Positions 47,836 to 60,884 are shown, numbered from the stretch's first letter. The stretch is 64,000 nucleotides of DNA from Ascaphus truei (GCA_036426205.1 CM071568.1:44081982-44145981); one strand, 5' to 3'. Program-made: numbers and translations. The notes: generated by a model not told the origin, from the sequence alone.

Positions 47836-50519
47836 TATGTGTGTGATACTGACATTGTTAGAAGTTGAAGAAAGTAATATAAAATATTTAGAAAAGCTAC
47901 CACTCTGCTCTCTTCCCCTCCCATTTAATATGGTGTTATCCCCTTGCTTGGGAAGATTTCAGCTCCATTCAAATGGGAAATAGGTGTGAACTGCATCCGA
48001 GATCGGAAATCTTCCCAAGCAGGTAAAAACAGGTTTGAGCTGATATATATCCCTGATTAAGGGAGAGGTGACTTCACAGCATATTAGACGGGGGCCTTTA
48101 TTTTAAACCCATATAGCTGCAAAGGGTTTAAAACCTATTTATACAAGTTACCAAAACTTTGGCTGAAAATTCTGTATCCTGTGTTTTAATTCCACGTACT
48201 TGTTGCTTTCAGTTCTGCGTGACCGTGACCAGGGCTGCACGTGGGATGATAAAGTTGTTTTTTCTCCTTGAATATTCCAAATATGAATTGCAATGTGTGT
48301 GTGAAAACAATAGCATGAGTTTTCCTTATCCCCTTTATTATGTTTCTTTGCAGGCCATTTTAGCTGCAGTGCCACTTAGTCGCCAGTTGTTAGAACACTT
48401 TTGCTTGGAAGAGGATTGGTCAACGCATTGCAAAACAGTGTTAATATATTGAGAGAGTAGTGAGATATTGATCGAGTCAGGCTGCCTGTGGACATAACAA
48501 ATTGTACGATACTGGTCCAGGCTATTCAGAAGATGCCTTTTACCATAGATGAGCAATACATGTTACACAGAAATGCTTCCCACTGGGCAGAGACATCTCT
48601 ACATTTCCTTGAGCATCTTAAAACAATTATTTATTATTGCTCAGGCAGTGTCAGCCAGCACTGTACATCATTTTATTTTTAACATGCACTGTTAGCCTCT
48701 GTTATAGAGAATGCATGATGTCTGCATTAAATCATTAGACTGCAAACATTACCCATGTAGTCATGTATTTCTGGTAGGCAAGTCACAGTATTTCAAAGCT
48801 AATTTGTAGGTCACTGCACATCACTGGAAAAGAGGATTTCACTACCATGTTTGTATTGATGCTACACAATCGGCGAGACAATATCCGACACACACAATTG
48901 TACCCCAATAGGTACCTGTTACTTTAATTGTACTATTAAAAAAAATATGACATGTAATAGTAAATCATAATGTTTTAGAACAGCCACCAAAAAGTGCATA
49001 CGGAATATTGATGCCACGCTAAAGCAAAGGAGCTTTAAACTGGACCCTGAACTTCACATCCAGTGTCTAAAACGTGGCCATTCTTCTCACTCTTTCTGTT
49101 GGCCGTGTCTCAAAATCTTTGTTTGATAAACTTAATGGGCAGCAAGTTGGTCAACAGCTTAATAGAAAGATGATACAGTAAGTAAGTGGCACTGCAGGTG
49201 AAGCCTGAACTAAACACACATTCATTATGCTTTGCTATTAATTCCCACTCAAATGCTTGGGGCATTGTCAAAAAATAATCCCATTGTATGACCACTGTGA
49301 TTTATTAATAATAAACTTTGTGAGATTTTCACAATACTTCGTGTTCAGAAATATGTTTGTGATGCTTATATTTTCCGTGCCAAACATATGATCAGTATTG
49401 TCTGAAAGAATAGAAGAAAAAAAACTTTTTAAATGTATAGTTGTAAACATTTAACAGATATTGTTCTTTAATTGTTAGACTTTTGTATTGTAAACAGTTT
49501 TGTGACATGGTGCTTTTTCATACAGGAATTAATAATTGCAACAAACTCTGAAGTATTATGTTACTTTTAATATATAGGATTATGCATAGCCTGTGTTATT
49601 GAAACCAGTGACAAGCGATAGAGATGAACAGCTCTACAAAGATCCTTAGATGCCTGCATATTAAGGACGGGCTTTGAGAAAAACTTCAAGCAGACAGGTA
49701 GTGATATTGACATTTCTATTACTCTGATATATTGCAATCCTCGAGATGAGAGCACACATGCAGTTCTTAATAAAAGTCCTCAATTGTTTTTTTTTTCTGA
49801 TTCTTACAATGAACGTAATTTCTGTTTGTGAATTAAAAAAAAAAAAAAGAAGAATCTGGCATGCTATTATTTCCAAGATGTTTCATCCATTACAAACGTC
49901 TCTAAACTAAAAGTCATTCTGCGGCTGATCATGGTTGGCTTCTAAGGCAGTTTCACTGAAGACCAAAGTGAACTAACTGAGTTAATGACTATTCCTTAAA
50001 AAAAAGAAAGAAAAAAAAATACTATTAAAAGAAAAAGAGACTTTTAATAGATTTTCAAATCATTTAACATACGATTCCAAAAAACGCCTTGCGGGCCATT
50101 TATTTAAGGGTGTCTTTTGGCATCCGAAGGTGTTTAATGGCATAGCACCATTTCATAAATATGAGCCAACATGCATAGAGAAAAAATATGTTCAACAGAA
50201 CTAGGATCGAAGACAGAAATGTCGTGGTATCTATTTCTAGCTGCAGTGACCACTCCAACACTGGAATGGAAACCAGCTACTGTACATTAATGAGCTTCCC
50301 AAAAAAATCTCCACTGAAAACACAAGAAATACAATGCAATTAACTCATGAATCTTAAATAAAGCAAGAGAACACAAAAAGGAAGTGAAAACATGAATTGG
50401 AAGCTAAAACACAGGGAACTGTTTTTTATTCCAAAATATTTTAGCTGGGAAATATATTAAAATGTACCCCTAGTAAGATGCACCAAATCTGCCTTGATGC
50501 CATCTCACCATAAAACTAA
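47242..50519. other. Non-coding flank with (CT)n
   Basis: A pure (CT)n run at about 47785-47832. A short inverted pair, CTTGCTTGGGAAGATTTC / GAAATCTTCCCAAGCAGG, lies around 47943-48021. The rest shows no gene or classified repeat. Confidence 0.4.
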
Positions 50520-51088
50520 CAGGGGTGTAACTACATTTCTTGTGCCCCCCAGCAATTTTTTTTAAAAGGCTCATAAATAAAAAACATGAAATAAAACTAG
50601 AGTTTTTACCATGGTACTCTCGCACCTCTTTACTCTGAACCCCCTCTACTTCTGCCCTGACTGTCCCCCTCTACCCCGCCTCTATTTCTCTCCCCCCACA
50701 CTGTACCCTGCTTCCACTTTCTTACCTCCCACCACACACACAATTCCTCCTCACACACATTCTCACAATAGCCCCACACAATAAAACACACACACAATAA
50801 CCTAACCCCCAACACATACACACACCTCCCGAAGAATTTTACAGTACTCAACTGAAGTTTGGGATGACTTCCATCCAGGCAAGGAACCAGGCAGGGGGAG
50901 GAGGAATTGGCTGTGCAGTGACAGCCCCACATCAAGCAGAAGCCTCAGGCAGCAGAAGCAGGCACAGAACTTGGGCTCGACTTCTGTCCACCACCAGGCC
51001 CAACTTCCCGTGTCAGCTGTCAGGGTCCCCCCATGCTCTTGGACTCCCCCACATCACGGGGTTTAGCAGCAAAGTAGTTACTCCACTG
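50520..51088. mobile_element. hAT-like element (CAGGGGTGTAACTAC ends)
   Basis: Left end CAGGGGTGTAACTAC, right end (reverse) CAGTGGAGTAACTAC, 13 of 15 matching. The interior includes a C/A-rich low-complexity part. The flanks CTAA..CTAACT are only partly repeated, so the target duplication is unproven. A second, shorter member is at 55602-55760. Confidence 0.6.
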
Positions 51089-51454
51089 CTAACTTAGCTG
51101 TTGTGGTAAGAACCCATTGTTATATATGACTAATGGAACGCTGTTTAGAAGGTGATTTGTCAAGTAAGGAAATCTCTATCTTAAATACGGAGCTACTGAC
51201 ACCTGGTGTTAAAATGAAAGCAAACAAATCAAACACATGACAATAACCGTAGTTATTGTATAATATTTGTACATGAACGTGTTTACCAATTATTTTTGTA
51301 TCAGATTTTTATTTATACAGTGTCAGCCAATGTAGAGATATTATGTAAGACATATTACAAGGAAGTATAATACAATTCAGCATAAGAGCATAATACATGA
51401 AAGCAAGAAGGGTGGGCAGCCGGGTTTGTCCTTTCTTCCATTTAGTAACAAAGG

Positions 51455-51590
51455 AGGGAGTAGGTGATATGATATCTTTTATTGTACCAACAAGTAGTTG
51501 ATATGTAACAACCTTTAAAACATCTCAGGTAACCCGATGAACGACCCTGAGAGGTTCGAAGGCTTGTAACATATCAACGGTACTGTGTAA
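51455..51590 (+). repeat. Dispersed repeat with GAACGACC..GGTTCGAAGGC motif
   Basis: Has TTTTATTGTACCAACAAGTA and, inverted around the centre, GTTGATATGT / ACATATCAAC. The core CGATGAACGACCCTGAGAGG, then TTCGAAGGC, includes a GACC/GGTT hairpin preceded by GATGA and followed by GAA. It is thus a second, more degenerate hammerhead-like family (also 61159-61187). Confidence 0.45.
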
Positions 51591-51627
51591 ACAACTTATA
51601 TATCATAGGGTACTGTGTAAAGAAAAA

Positions 51628-52580
51628 AAACAGACCACCCAAATCAAGCCCTAAAATTTTACTCACTAGAACATTTAAAAACTTTAACCCACACCAGTTT
51701 CTGGCTGATCTCACCAACCGCCCTTGGTACACAAACTTCAATACTCTAGAATAGGGGAACATGCTTTAAACTGGCTTCACTCATACCTATCAAGTAGATC
51801 CCAACATGTGTCTATCTCGGGCACTAACCCTAACCCCTTGGATATCACCTGTAGTGTTATGCAAGGCTCTTATCAGTCTTCATCAACAATTTAACCTACA
51901 GCTTGTAGGGAGCTTCAATGCAGAACATGTATGCGGAAGACACAAACGTATATGCAACACAGCCCTAGCTTCTCTGACTTTGCACACATACTTCAATCTG
52001 ATTTCTTGAGATGTAAAAATTGGATTTCCCAAAACAAACTGTTTTTAAACACTGACAAGACTGTAACAATAGTATTTAGGACCACGGCTAAATTTCTAAA
52101 GCTACCAATGATGGAGCTACACATCAAAACTAACTGCAGTACCATCCTAGCCCCTGTTACTAGTTTTATATATGTGGACATATGGTTTGACTCCCATTTA
52201 ACATTTGGGTTGCTTCTTGATACCCTGACATCCAAAGCTATGCCAAACTAGGTGTACTTTATAGGAGCAAATCCTCCCTAAGATAGCTGGTCAGAAAGCG
52301 CATTGCACAACAGATGCTAATGCCAATTATAGACTTCGGGGACAAAGTCAGCATGGTATAGCACCACAAACTCACCTTAGCAAACTTGGTAGCCTCTACA
52401 ACTCATTATGCCGCTTTGTCCTCCAATGTAACTACAACACACATCACTGCGAAATGCTCAAAGAACTAGATTGGTCATCACTTGAGTCTAGGCGCAAAGT
52501 ATATCTTTCCTGTCTTGTCTTCAAATACTTTCTGGGAAAGCTCCCTGCCTATCTTGACACACTTCTCAACCCTACCAATA
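51628..52580 (+). mobile_element. L2-like LINE copy 3 with internal deletion
   Basis: 51628-51735 matches the start of the copy 2 frame (CACTAGAACATTTAAAAAC, AACCCACA). It jumps near 51735 directly to the RT core (GGAACATGCTTTAAACTGG onward), so about 1 kb, including the start of RT, is deleted. The rest follows copy 1/2 to LKELDWSSLESRRKVYLS..KYFLGKLP and stops near 52580 without the usual 3' UTR. Many frameshifts. Confidence 0.8.
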
Positions 52581-52755
52581 AAAGGTTTCATACCACCTAC
52601 TCCCTCTCCCTCCTTTATTACTTATACATGAAAGTAAACATTGGGGCAAAGGAGTCCCTACCCTAAAGTGCTTACAATTTAATTATGAACGACAAGCCTA
52701 TCATATTTGTGAGCTTCGTGAAAAGTGAAAATTGGTGAACGAAGCCGGTTTGGTG

Positions 52756-52757
<2 letters not shown>

Positions 52758-52804
<47 letters not shown>
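52758..52804. repeat. (AT)n microsatellite
   Basis: About 23 AT units followed by ACACACAC. Confidence 0.9.
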
Positions 52805-52813
<9 letters not shown>

Positions 52814-52993
52814 TACTATAGTTAAGTTCATTACAGCTTCTATAAAACACATTTTTAAGTTTTCATGAAATGTATATAAAATTATAATGTTATCATAAAG
52901 ATGGTTACCGTGAATGGGACTGTAAATTCCCATTTTTCTATTGCTTATCATTTGTTTTCCAACTTGTTTGGGAAACTCTTTGGGTTAGTCTAA

Positions 52994-53394
52994 GGCCGAG
53001 TCCATAGAAGGACAGGCTGCTCTGAGCCGTGCGGACGCTCCGCGCTGAGCCCCTGCATCCTTAATGAGGATGCCTTGAGAGGGGGCTCACGCAAGCGTCC
53101 GCAGGCGTGCTGAGGCGCTGGATTTTTCAGCTGACAGCCAAGCTGTTTTTCAGAGTGCTGTCGGCTGAAAACATCCAATCAGCGCGGAGCAGCGTCAACG
53201 TGTCGGCGCCGTGACGTTGACGTCGGTGTGTCGCGGGCGATTGGCCCAGCGACGTCACTGCCCCGCTTCCCTCAGTCTCCCCCCGCCTCCGATCGCGCCC
53301 GCTGGCTCGCCTGCATGAGCATGAAATCGCGCAGATTTCAGCAGGCGAGCCTCAGCGCGGCTCCGAACTGCTCACCCCTCTATGGCACCAAACC
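52994..53394. mobile_element. PIF/Harbinger-like MITE (401 bp)
   Basis: GGCCGAGTCCATAG at left and CTATGGCACCAAACC at right are inverted, with TAA on both sides (52991-52993, 53395-53397). CpG-rich interior with internal inverted pieces (CTGACAGC / GCTGTCGGCTGA). Confidence 0.75.
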
Positions 53395-55601
53395 TAAGGA
53401 ACATTTAGGTCAGATGGTCCACTGGATGATAAACACTTGCATAAATGTTTCTAACAATCCCAGTCAAATGTACGAACCTTAAGTAAGAACACATATAGGC
53501 AACTTCAAAAAGAATGCTCTGCATTAAAGTACATATCAGAGCTCTGTAAGAGAGCAGCCCTCCTTCATTGATATCACAACGTCACGGTGCCACAACATCA
53601 CATGGTGACACGTTGCCACGACAATGTGCCATCACATGACGCAACAACGTTGTGACGCTGTGGAAGGGCCAGCAGGAAGGTGAAATGCCCGGGCCACATT
53701 TCACGTCCAATCTTCCCCTGTCTCAGAGGGTATCTTAGGTGTGCTCCTTTTTCTGCACAGGAACCTCTCCCTAATTTATTTGGAGGCCGGTTTGAGGAGA
53801 TATAGATACAACTGGAGATCCTCCTCCAATCCAATTTTGGATTTTTGCAATCTGGCAGGGGGATTTTGACTTGAATCTGCCTTTTTGAGACTAATCCGCA
53901 GCTCAAAAGAGCTGGCCAATTCATGTCGGATTAAGGCAAAAAATTCACCCATCTCTACTAGTCAATCATATCTAAACTAGTAGGTGCACAATATTCTCTT
54001 TACCACTGTTAATTTCTCCTTTTTTACAGACTGGTTAATTGTTAAATATGAGTTTGTGAGCAACATTGATCAAAATAAATATATTTTAGGGATTCCTGAA
54101 ACTGTCATATACTTTTGTCTGATCCATGTTGCAACTTTGGAATTGTTCCAGTAACCTCTGTTATAAGCACATACAAATAGTATGATTCTGTACATTCTCT
54201 CATGTGTTTAATTGCCGTGTTCATTTCAATTATTACTCTTATATGGAAGAGCCAAACATGTCTTTGAAATAGTAGGGAGGCAGTTACATGGTTTTCCCTT
54301 TTTCACCAAGTGGGACGCCACCTTTAAAATATAAAAGAAAGTACAAATAACTTGCATTTTTGTAAACTGACAGGGGCTATTACTCAACAAGAAAATTATT
54401 GTGTTTTGTAAGAAACAATTTCTGCCGCACTGAATATAATCTCATACAGACTTCTGTAGCTGCCAATTTCTCATCCTATCATCCTCTTGAGTTAATTTAC
54501 TGCCAATTAACCTTGGCATAAGCGGGATTAACGGCTTAACCAATATGTCCACATGACCTGAATTAATTTGTTGTTGTAGGATTGTGACTGCAGTCAAAAA
54601 AATAAATAAAGCACATGCAAGTAAAGGTCCTGTACTGGGTTTGGTAGCCATGTTAGAACCAGATTACCTTTGAACATTCAAGCAGTCACTTGTCATAGCC
54701 CGAGAAGTGACCGAAGGGAGAAGCAGACAAGCATAAAAAGTCAGAAGATGGTCAAACAGAGATTTCATTCGCTTCCCATTTTTCATTGTTATGGAAACAC
54801 AAAGAGTGCACGAATGGAAATGTCATTTATTTTTAACTGTATTTATTTTCAAAACTGGGATAAAGCAAAAGAAAGTAATCTACAGTATAACTTGTCCAAT
54901 TCAATCCATCAAAATAAATTAAATGAAAGATACTTGTTTGTTTGTTTCATGAAAAATAATTACGGAAAATACATTCATGATCAAAATGTCATTAAGCTGG
55001 GAGCCCTAGGAGGACTGCATTTCTTTAAAGCACTATTTCCCACAGTCCTCCAAATGGAACCGCTTGGTCTCTCAGGTCTGCAGCAGGATCCTGAAGAAGG
55101 GCCAGCAGAGACAGAATGTTGCTCGGTGAAGACGTTATAGATGAAAGAAGATTCGATATACCGAAATTTACATCTAATCTCACAGTACACCGCGGCAATT
55201 CATTTAATATTGGAAAGGTTGGAACAGAATAGGTCTGCTGTCATACTGTAACTTGCCATACGATTTTCTGTTCCTGGGAACATCAAAGATATTTATATCT
55301 GTACTTCTGCACTTTTTGTTAATGATGTGAAAGAATAAAACTGATATGACGCAACCACCAGATGTGATCAAGAGAACTAATTTCTTAAAAAAAGTCATTC
55401 AATGGTTTATATATACCAACCAGGTTTACAAGGAGCGTGGAGCAGGGACTAACTTTTTTTCCTCCTGCTTTAAGAGTCATTGATGAATGTTGAGCTATAC
55501 TTACTTATGTTTCAAAATTAGAGGTCCTATTTGGACAAACTCGTACATCTATCACATATTGTAGATACTATAACAAGGATTAGTTCCATGAGCCCACGAA
55601 T
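53395..55601. other. Non-coding flank
   Basis: 53570-53670 has alternating CAACGT/ACGTTG and TCACGGTGCC words, probably a decayed foldback element like 37170-37581. The rest, including a 156-codon frame at 54670-55140, shows nothing recognisable. Confidence 0.35.
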
Positions 55602-55760
55602 AGGGGCGTAACTACCATTGGTGCAGCAGGTGCAAGGCAACCTTAAGGGTCCTACTGTGTACAGCTAAGTATGAGGTAGCATGATTCTTCAGGCTAGGCG
55701 TTGCTCGCAGGGTCCCAAAAATATTCTTGTGCCAGGGCCCCCTTCACTAGTTCTGCCTCT
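55602..55760. mobile_element. Short hAT-like element, AGGGGCGTAACTAC family
   Basis: Left AGGGGCGTAACTACC and right TAGTTCTGCCTCT are imperfect inverted repeats. Related to 50520-51088. Confidence 0.5.
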
Positions 55761-56872
55761 ATTCACAGATAAGGGCATTTTCATCATCCGTATACTGGGA
55801 GAAACATGTTCAGTCATTTTTGTACATTTACTGCCAGTCACTGATGTTTCTTCAAGCCTACAGTATATTATCCTTGTGAATTTGTTGCAAAGATACATTT
55901 CTTATTCTAAAGTCGCAGTTCATTACCTGGGCCCCCAGTAAAAAAAAAAAAATTATTTGGGGGTGGGAAGAAATTATGAATATGAATGAAAATGTACAAT
56001 CCTATAATTCTAGTCCTAGAAAACTTATCTTTGAACAAATTCTGCTAGTAAATACAGCTGTCGGCCCTTAATGTCTAGCAACAATGGTTGTCATCTGCTC
56101 TGATGCAATATTGAACCCACTGCAGTGGGGAGGAACTCTCCTTTTGGATGCAAGCAGGTGTCACAGAAAATCAATATGAGAGACCAAACCAGGATCTTTA
56201 GTATTTATTGGAAGTTGCTGGCCAATGGTCCCTTCCAACCTATTTCCATATTCTCAGGTCTGCCGCCTCTCTTCTGGTTTGAACACCAAGTGTCAATAAA
56301 ACTAAAGCAGCGGCTGGCCTGGATTACAATTATAATGGGCAGCAGCAATCATTCTATGCGAGATGGAACTCTTTCCTCCTAGCAATGTCTGAGTTTGTGG
56401 GCATGAAACATTTTGAAGGGACAGGCTACACACAAGGTGATGACAGCTCAGCTCTACTTTCAGCTTCTTTTGGCTACGGTGAAAGGATTCTTGTGGCACT
56501 TGAAATGTGGTCTCCTCGTTATCATGATTTAGAGCAGCATATCCCCAACCTTACCTGCTGTATTAAAAGTTCAATCCTTCATATGTTACGATATGAATAG
56601 CTCACATAACCAGAAATGTCAGAGTATTATAATCAAGAGACAGAGCAGCCGACAGTTGTCCAAGGACCGGTGGAGGAAGAGCCAGATCAAACCGCAAGCC
56701 CCCCACAGGCCAACAAATATAATAATAACGACACTGTACATGGCTTCTGGAGAAAAAAAAACCCATTAATTTACTTCAAAACAAATTCCAAACTCTCACA
56801 ATAAAAAGTTTCATACTGTTCAATATTTCTCCATTCTTTATAAACAGCCTTACTCCATCCCAAAGCCTGATA
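55761..56872. other. Non-coding flank
   Basis: No gene or classified repeat seen; A-run near 55940-55951. Confidence 0.35.
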
Positions 56873-57224
56873 ATAGTTACATAGTTGATGAGCTTGAAAA
56901 AAGACATACGTCCATCAAGTACCTATGCTAAATTGAGACGACAGATACTTTATCCTATATCCGTACTTACTGTATATTGATCCAGAGGAAGGCAAACAAA
57001 AAACCCCAATGAAATATACAGTTATCCTATGATATCTCTTAAGGAGAAAAATAAATTCCTTTCTGATTCCAAGAATTGGCAATCAGATAACTCCCTGGAT
57101 CAACATCCTTCCCATGTTTACTTATTTGGTATATCCCTGTATACCTTCCCTTTCTAAAAACATGTACAACCTTTTTTTGAACAAATCTGTTGTATCTGCC
57201 ATCACAGTCTCCATGGGAAATGAA
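56873..57224 (-). mobile_element. CR1-like LINE 3' fragment
   Basis: Same family as 2752-3790: GTTACATAGTTGATGAGCTT, AAAAGACATACGTCCATCAA, TTTGGTATATCCCTGTATAC and ATCACAGTCTCCATGGGAAA all match. It covers the 3' UTR and last coding bases only. Confidence 0.8.
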
Positions 57225-58939
57225 ATAAAGTTGCTCATTATTTTTGTTGGTTCTCACAGCAGAAGTAGACTACTGTATAGCATCCTGGTTGTACTTAAGG
57301 GGGCAGTACCCCACATGTTTATTTTCTAAACATCTCTTCATAGTACTGTACATTAGGATGTCTATCAGATCTCTGTGTATTCTATTCCTACTAAATGAAC
57401 CTAAATCCTAAATTAATATGGATAATAAGTCCTGCTAAATTTAGTAGAGGGTGTGGAGACTTATACGTTGCATAAAATAGTATCACTTGTAGAAGGCCCC
57501 TTTTATTGAACAGTGTTATTAATAGGGGGATTTAATGACAATTCCAAGTAGCAAGGCAGGGGAGATGTTATATGATGCAACGAGATAGAAGTTATACTCC
57601 ACATGTATTTTGCTCGTTATTAAAAAGTGTGTCTTTCGCATTGAAATACAGTACTTTACTGCTTGATAGTGCCACAAAGATCATTACAGAGAGTACATTA
57701 TGTGACTCCACATGGTTTCATAGTGTAGAAAGCAATGAATTACAGGCTCCAGTACTCATGCAGTGAAGAAGTTAAGCTTAAATGATGGCTAAGTATTTAT
57801 ATCACTAGTACCAGTCATCAAGTCACATAAATCCTGCTGTACGGAGAACCACTGCACTCATAAATGCCTACTTGACCACCCAGTGAACCCACACCTGCTC
57901 CCATGCTGTGTATTTCAGACTGTAATGACTCTGTATCCCAGGGAAGAACATGTTTTTAATGCACTTGTCAGGCTCTATTATTTTTCCTTTTATTTTTAGG
58001 CTTTTGAACCGTGGTTTTTTGTTAATATAATACAACAAAAGTATTTGTATGAAACAGAACAAAATCAAATCAATCTTTTTTTGAAAGTTTGAATACAGTA
58101 TTTGAAACTCAAATTAAATGTTCTTGTGTGCTCCACACAGCAAATGTGCACTGTAGATCTAAGAGTTGCAGTATATTAATAGGATAACCAGAGGTTTCCC
58201 TACAATTCGTTTAAAATCTTACAAATGTCCTGGTTTTGGAGGCAGCAGCAAAGAAGGAGGGGGGGGGGCAGCATTGGCAGGGGTGGGCAGCATCAGCAGG
58301 GGTGGGGCCAGCATCAGGAAGGGCAAGGCCAGTAACAGCAAGAACAGAGATGCTCTGCTATGAATTCAGAGAGAGACATGCAGCTACAGAGGGTACCTGT
58401 GAGCATGGCAGCTCCTCCTTGCAGAGTGCAGACCCTCCTTTTAGAGCCTGTTCCGGTAGGTGAGTGGCTATGTCTCTGTGCTGTGCAGACCAGTGTGTGC
58501 CTGTGTGAGTGTGGTAAAGGTCAATGTGTATCTGTGTGTGTGTGTTTGTGTGTGTCTCTGTGAGTGGTCTGCAGGTCAGGGTCTGTCTGTCTCAAGGTTG
58601 CTACCTCTCCGGGTTTGATCCGGAGACTACGGGTTTTGGCTACGTATCTCGGCTATGGGTTTACCTTGTAAACCTCTGGATGGTGTCATAGCAACTTGAT
58701 GCAGCATGACACCGTGATGTCATGTAGCATCCCGTTGTCATGTCAACGCGGTGCCATCTGATGCCGCGCAGCAATATTGACATTAGTTGCAGGGGAAGAT
58801 GCTGGGAGGATGTCGGAAGGATGCCAGAGGATTCCGGGAGACGCAGTCGCTGAAGGTAAGAGCTAAATGTAAAAATGTTATCTCCGTGTTAGCCTTCAGT
58901 AGAATGTGGCTACTCTGGTCTGTCTATGTGTGTGAGTAT
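57225..58939. other. Non-coding flank with G-rich and GT-rich parts
   Basis: 58230-58340 is G-rich with GGGGTGGGC..AGCATCAGCAGG repeats; 58490-58560 is GT-rich. Bases 58680-58760 carry CCGTGATGTCATG / GTTGTCATGTCAACG words like the CpG-rich foldback elements. No coding sequence recognised. Confidence 0.4.
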
Positions 58940-58976
58940 GTATGTATGCTTTTATTTATATAGCGCCATTAATGTA

Positions 58977-60566
58977 CAGTCATGTGAAAAAGAAAGTACA
59001 CCCTCTTTGAATTCTATGGTTTTACATATCAGGACATAATAACAATAATCTGTTCCTTAGCAGGTCTTAAAATTAGGTAAATACAACCTTAGATGAACAA
59101 CAACACATGACATATTACACTGTGTCATTATTTATTTAACAAAAATAAAGCCAAAATGGAGAAGCTATGTGTGAAAAACTAAGTATACCTTATGATTCAA
59201 TAGTTTGTAGAACCACCTTTAGCAGCAATAACTTGAAGTAATCGTTTTCTGTATGACTTTATCAGTCTCTCACATCGTTGTGGAGGAATTTTGGCCCACA
59301 ACATTGCTTCAGTTCATTGAGGTTTGTGGGCATTTGTTTATGCACAGCTCTCTTAAGGTCCAGCCACAGCATTTCAATCTGGTTGAGGTCTGGACTTTGA
59401 CTGGGCCATTGCAAAACCTTGATTCTTTTCTTTTTCAGCCATTCTGTTGTAGATTTGCTGGTGTGCTTAGGATCATTGTCCTGTTGCATGACCCAATTTC
59501 AGCCAAGCTTTAGCTGTCGGACAGATGGCCTCACATTTGACTCTAGAATACTTTGGTATACAGAGGAGTTCATGGTCGACTCAATGACTGCAAGGTTCCC
59601 AGGTCCTGTGGCTGCAAAAACAAGCCCAAATCATCACCCCTCAACCACTGTGCTTGACAGTTGGTATGAGGTGTTTGTGCTGATATGCTGTGTTTGGTTT
59701 TCGCCAAACGTGGCGCTGTGCATTATGGCCAAACATCTCCACTTTGGTCTCGTCTGTCCAAAGGACATTGTTCCAGAAGTCTTGTGGTTTGTTCAGATGC
59801 AACTTTGCAAACCTAAGCCGTGCTGCCATGTTTTTTTTTAGAGAGAAGAGGCTTTCTCCTGGCAACCCTTCCGAACAAACCATACTTGTTCAGTCTTTTT
59901 CTAAGTGTACTGTCATGAACTTTAACATTTAACATGCTAACTAAGGCCTGTAGAGTCTGAGATGTAACTCTTGGGTATTTTGCAATTTCTCTGAGCATTG
60001 CACGGTCTGACCTTGGGGTGTATTTGCTGGGAAGATTGGCAACTGTCTTGAATGTTTTCCACTTTTGAATAATCTTTCTCACTGTAAAATGATGGACTTT
60101 AAATTGTTTGGAAATGGCCTTATAACCCTTCCCAGATTGATGGGCAGCAACAATTGCTTCTCTAAGATCATTGCTGAGGTCTTTCCTCCTTGGCATTGTG
60201 TTAACACACACCTGAATGCTCCAGACCAGCAAACTGCTAAAACTTCGGCTTTTATAGAGGTGGTCACACTTGCTGATGATCAATTAATCAAGGGTATTTG
60301 ATTAGCAGCACCTGTCTGTTACTTCGCATCTTATTTCCTATGGAAGCAGTAAGGGTGTACTTAGTTTTTCACAAATAGCTTCTCCATTTTGGCTTTATTT
60401 TTGTTAAATAAATCATGACACGGTGTAATATGTCATGTGTTGTTGTTTATCTGAGGTTGTATGTACCTCATTTTTAGACCTGCTAAGGAACAGATGATTG
60501 TTATTATGTCCTGATATGTAAAACCATAGAATTCAAAGAGGGCGTACTTTCTTTTTCACATGACTG
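58977..60566 (-). mobile_element. Tc1-like transposon (1590 bp), inactive
   Basis: Ends CAGTCATGTGAAAAAGAAAG and its inverted copy CTTTCTTTTTCACATGACTG, flanked by TA (58975-58976, 60567-60568). The inverted repeats are long, about 210 bases, and include CAAAATGGAGAAGCTAT..GTGAAAAACTAAGTA. The interior holds the broken transposase on minus. Length and layout are those of a normal Tc1 element; frameshifts stop activity, but both ends look good. Confidence 0.92.
59262..60196 (-). pseudogene. Tc1 transposase, frameshifted
   Basis: Start ATG at 60196 (MPRRKDLSNDLREAIVAAHQ). The N-terminal paired-like helix-turn-helix region is in 60196-59813 (ISKQFKVHHFTVRKIIQKWK, then PRSDRAMLREIAKYPRVTSQ). After a shift at the T-run near 59835 the DDE domain continues at 59883-59641 (NVLWTDETKVEMFGHNAQRH, first Asp). 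After further damage it ends at 59489-59262 ([14 protein letters not shown], second Asp; [15 protein letters not shown], Glu). All three catalytic residues survive, in separate frames. Confidence 0.9.
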
Positions 60567-60884
60567 TACATAGCGTTTCACGGCAGTAATACACAATCAT
60601 ATAAATAACAAATAATATAAATAACACATAATTATGCAGGTCAGTGAGCATCTGTGTGTGTTTTTAGTTTTCAGTAGATGTCTGTAAGTGTCTGTTTCTG
60701 GCAAATACATTGTGTGTGTCTGTGGAAAGTGTATGGTTGTTTAATGTGTATTATGTGGTAGACGTATCAGGTGTGTGTGCTTGTGTTTATGGAGAGAATG
60801 GGGGGGAAGGGAGAGAGAGAATGAGGGAGAATGAATAATACAACATAGATGGGGATGCTATTAGACAAATACCATTAAAATATA

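Larger units (their letters stand above)
58940..60640 (-). repeat. SINE-like repeat interrupted by Tc1 element
   Basis: Left part TTTATTTATATAGCGCCATT ends at 58976 and resumes after 60566 with CATAGCGTTTCACGGCAG and TAATACACA..ATAAATAACA. The uninterrupted copy at 33600-33843 shows a single TA at this exact point. Confidence 0.85.

Noticed and set aside
54670..55140. 156-codon frame as coding exon
   Set aside because: No recognisable family, AT-rich composition typical of chance frames, no splice signals that define it.
59253..59841. Plus-strand frames over the Tc1 element
   Set aside because: Shadow frames of the minus-strand transposase.
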